Shown in pieces: positions 50,764 to 52,490 of a stretch of DNA of 52,490 nt. A model generated the notes under the pieces. That model was not told the DNA's origin, did not search any database, and saw only the letters and a list, made by a program, of their open reading frames with translations. Positions within the stretch are counted from its first letter, which is position 1. The number at the start of each line of letters is the position of its first letter. Both the position numbers and the translations under genes were made by a program. The DNA is from JACQRW01 sp964371935. GTDB lineage: Bacteria > Patescibacteriota > Minisyncoccia > Sungbacterales > HO2-52-23. The stretch lies in contig CAYJOT010000002.1 of NCBI GenBank assembly GCA_964371935.1, forward strand, positions 1 to 52,490, in the 5' to 3' direction.

Positions 50764-50774
50764 AAAAAATAAAG

Positions 50775-50806
<32 letters not shown>

Positions 50807-50815
50807 TACTCCTAC

Positions 50816-50844
50816 ACCATACCAAAAAAAATTTAAGAAATCAA
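50816..50844 (-). promoter_or_regulatory. Promoter for clpB
   Basis: -35 TTGATT (50844-50839), 17-base spacer, -10 TATGGT (50821-50816). The leader would be about 46 bases, contains the dispersed hairpin, and shows no ribosome site. No CIRCE element is seen. Confidence 0.45.
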
Positions 50845-50846
50845 GA

Positions 50847-50870
50847 GCCTCTCGCGCAGGACGAGAGGCG
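50847..50870 (-). terminator. Possible terminator of the copZ transcript
   Basis: GCCTCTCG and CGAGAGGC form an 8-bp stem with a 7-base loop. On the minus strand it is followed by TCTTGATTTCTT, then a T-run some bases on. The U-tract is imperfect. Confidence 0.4.
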
Positions 50871-50920
50871 TCAATCTTACTCCAGAATTTCCTTTCTATC
50901 CAGTATCGACTACATTTAAA

Positions 50921-50956
50921 TCAACAAAGTTCTCACGATCGTGAGGTGATTGTTGA
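50921..50956. repeat. 36-bp CGATCG-centred palindrome, copy D
   Basis: Arms TCAACAA (50921-50927) and TTGTTGA (50950-50956); the centre CTCACGATCGTGAG is a perfect palindrome with CGATCG at 50936-50941. It lies between copZ and the clpB promoter. With copy E it brackets clpB. Confidence 0.8.
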
Positions 50957-50989
50957 GATAAATTTTCAGATGAAATCCCAGATAGGAGG

Positions 50990-51196
50990 TTAGCTTGCCG
51001 TATACCCAAGCTCGGCAATGGCTTTGACAATCGCATCCTTGTTGGTTTTGGCCGGGTCAAATTCAAATACCCCTTCTTTACCTTCGTAATTGACATTGGC
51101 GGAAGTGATGCCGTCCATTGTCGAGGTCAGCATCTGGATCCCGACCGCGCATGCTCCGCAGTGCATTCCCTTAATATGCAGTGTAATTTTTTCCAT
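50990..51196 (-). CDS. Heavy-metal-associated domain protein, CopZ-like
   Basis: A 68-residue HMA-fold protein from the ATG at 51196. It carries the metal-binding GMHCGAC (Cys13 and Cys16) in the first loop, with the usual beta-alpha-beta-beta-alpha-beta length. Such proteins bind Cu(I) or similar ions and deliver them to transporters; no transporter is in the window. It has its own promoter and an unusually long, structured leader (51197-51329). Confidence 0.88.
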   Translation of the reverse strand: MEKITLHIKGMHCGACAVGIQMLTSTMDGITSANVNYEGKEGVFEFDPAKTNKDAIVKAIAELGYTAS

Positions 51197-51298
51197 AAGA
51201 CCTACTGCCTCAACCCTTACGCGACCTCGCAACTCCCCAATCCCCCTGTACGGGGTTAGGCAGTAGCAAGGTCGTACAAGTAATTAAACAGTAGGTCT
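51197..51298 (-). promoter_or_regulatory. Structured leader of copZ with mutually exclusive stems
   Basis: On the minus strand a 5' arm (AGACCTACTG, 51298-51289) can pair with CAGTAGGTCT just before the ATG (51207-51198). A middle arm, CTACTGCCTAACCC (51266-51253), competes for the same bases (GGGTTGAGGCAGTAG, 51216-51202). A third stem, ACGACCTTGC/GCGAGGTCGC (51275-51266 with 51230-51221), joins the middle. The AGG next to the start would be hidden in either form. It resembles a riboswitch-like or attenuator leader. Confidence 0.45.
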
Positions 51299-51335
51299 AT
51301 TCTGTTTTTGGAATGGTTATGGTGGTCATATCTCT

Positions 51336-51364
51336 ATCATACATGGCTACCATAGATTATGCAA
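51336..51364 (-). promoter_or_regulatory. Promoter for copZ
   Basis: -35 TTGCAT (51364-51359), 17-base spacer, -10 TATGAT (51341-51336). The -35 overlaps the gdh stop. Transcription would start near 51329, giving a leader of about 133 bases. Confidence 0.5.
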
Positions 51365-52490
51365 GCACTTCTTTCATCTTCCGTTCCACCCGCTCACGGG
51401 CGATTTCCATAGCAACCTCGCGCGGGTTGCGGCGCTGTTGCACGGCGCGTTCAAGCACTGTTTTGGTCGCACCGGTGATCTTTTTCTCCACCAGCTCAAA
51501 CATCCGCTTCGGATTGTACCCGCGGTATTCGGCGTATGACGAGATGACGCCGCCGGCGTTTGCGACAAAATCAGGTACGATCAGAATTCCCTTTTCAAAA
51601 AGTTCTTGCTCAATTTGCTCGCTCATGGGAATGTTGCCCGCCTCCACGATAATTTTCGTTTTGATCCGGCCCTTGTTCAAATCATGAATCACATCCGTAA
51701 CCGATGCGGGAATCAGAATGTCGGTTTCAATGCTCCAGAAATCTTCGGCTGCAAGATGCTCCACATTGCCGCACTCGCGCAGAGCGCATTTTCGTTTAAT
51801 CACATCTTGAATCAGCGCCGGATCAAGTCCATCCGGCGCGTAGATTGTGCCGCTCCGGTCAGCAAGAGCAATTACGCGCGCACCCATCTCTGTGAGATAC
51901 TGAAATGCAAACGTGCCCACATTGCCGAATCCGTGGATCGCCACCCGGCTACCTTTCAGCTCGAGTCCCGCGATCCGCGCCGCAACCGCAGTCGAGTGCG
52001 TCACGCCAAAGCCCGTACTGCCAAACTCATGCGGAATGCCGCATTTCTCGCCCGGCTTTCCAAATGATGCTATGCACAGATTTGCGGGCTTGCCCGTGGC
52101 AGTCCGCCAGTTACCGGTGGCCTCTACAAACCATTGCATCTCGCGCTCGCCCGTATTCACATCCGGCCCCGCAATATATTTTTTCGGCACGAACGGCTTG
52201 ATCGCCCGAGCAAAACTTTGCACAAACTTCTTTTTCAACTCATCAGACCCCCCGGACCACACAATCCCCGCCTTTGCGCCGCCAAACGGAATATCAACGA
52301 GCGCATTCTTCCAGGTCATAGTTCGTGCCAGTCGAAATACTTCTTCCGCAGTCACATTCGCCGTCATCCTGATCCCGCCCTTGCCCGGCCCTTGCGCCGT
52401 ATTATCAATCACTAAAAACCCTTCCATGCCGATAACAGGATCATACACCCGCACCACATACTCGGGCCCGAATTGGTCTTTGGGTATTAT
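51357..52490 (-). CDS. Glu/Leu/Phe/Val dehydrogenase family protein, 5'-truncated by the window
   Basis: At least 377 residues; the frame stays open to the window edge (IPKDQFGPEYVVRVYDPVIG), so the N-terminus lies beyond 52490. It has GPGKGGIRM, the catalytic-lysine region VDIPFGGAKAGI, GPDVNTGEREMQW and the Rossmann segment RVAIHGFGNVGTFAFQYL. It most likely is a glutamate dehydrogenase interconverting glutamate and 2-oxoglutarate. Upstream start codons within the window (such as GTG at 52457) are not needed. Confidence 0.88.
   Translation of the reverse strand: MIPKDQFGPEYVVRVYDPVIGMEGFLVIDNTAQGPGKGGIRMTANVTAEEVFRLARTMTWKNALVDIPFGGAKAGIVWSGGSDELKKKFVQSFARAIKPFVPKKYIAGPDVNTGEREMQWFVEATGNWRTATGKPANLCIASFGKPGEKCGIPHEFGSTGFGVTHSTAVAARIAGLELKGSRVAIHGFGNVGTFAFQYLTEMGARVIALADRSGTIYAPDGLDPALIQDVIKRKCALRECGNVEHLAAEDFWSIETDILIPASVTDVIHDLNKGRIKTKIIVEAGNIPMSEQIEQELFEKGILIVPDFVANAGGVISSYAEYRGYNPKRMFELVEKKITGATKTVLERAVQQRRNPREVAMEIARERVERKMKEVLA

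Overview
The window looks like a genome fragment from a Candidate Phyla Radiation (Patescibacteria, probably Parcubacteria-type) bacterium. Supporting signs are a giant surface protein with signal peptide, coiled coil and peptidoglycan-binding domain (40500-44177), densely overlapping genes, many leader-poor promoters, a standard genetic code, and many short palindromic repeats that sit even inside reading frames. The phylum assignment is inference from gene style; no rRNA or tRNA gene was seen.

Layout. (1) 3-7860, + strand: a compact sugar-nucleotide and export operon: the tail of gmd, a GDP-fucose synthase, a ColD-like PLP dehydratase, an ABC-2 permease and ATPase pair of Wzm/Wzt type, an RmlB-like dehydratase, a CmcI-like methyltransferase, a GT2 and a GT11 fucosyltransferase. 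(2) 7901-8281, - strand: a small unknown gene whose promoter carries an inverted repeat. (3) 8405-12265, +: asparagine synthase-like protein and two glycosyltransferases. (4) 12258-17310, -: NDP-sugar dehydrogenase, aminotransferase, TPP enzyme and SDR. (5) 17432-19964, +: Nudix hydrolase and two tandem SDR paralogues. (6) 20003-21250, -: a TylCIII/NovU-type C-methyltransferase. (7) 21398-28447, +: glycosyltransferases and methyltransferases, including two duplicated pairs. (8) 40337 down to 28425, -: a long operon of surface proteins, GT4 enzymes, a NYN nuclease, a cytidylyltransferase, an ArnT/PMT-like transferase and a GT2-methyltransferase fusion. (9) 40500-46320, -: the surface-layer protein, then a 100-N gap, galU and an HTH gene. 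(10) 46364-52490: nth, a small gene behind a GA-repeat promoter, a possible structured RNA, clpB, a CopZ-like metal-binding protein with a structured leader, and glutamate dehydrogenase.

Functionally most of the window builds and exports a cell-surface polysaccharide. GDP-mannose is probably converted to GDP-L-fucose, and a side branch makes a 3-deoxy or branched sugar (ColD-like enzyme, TPP enzyme, C-methyltransferase). Glycosyltransferases assemble the chain, Wzm/Wzt exports it, and methyltransferases decorate it. GalU supplies UDP-glucose.

The most unusual content is non-coding. There is a family of five 36-38 bp palindromes, all centred exactly on CGATCG, whose arms differ between copies yet remain self-complementary. 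Two copies are identical over 38 bp, are inverted relative to each other and bracket a 14.2-kb glycan block. Other items are palindromes inserted in frame into several genes, a promoter whose spacer is a GA microsatellite, a heptanucleotide repeat inside a glycosyltransferase gene, a promoter-to-terminator region packed with hairpins (47597-47980), and a copZ leader with mutually exclusive stems. All promoter, RNA and repeat calls were made by eye.
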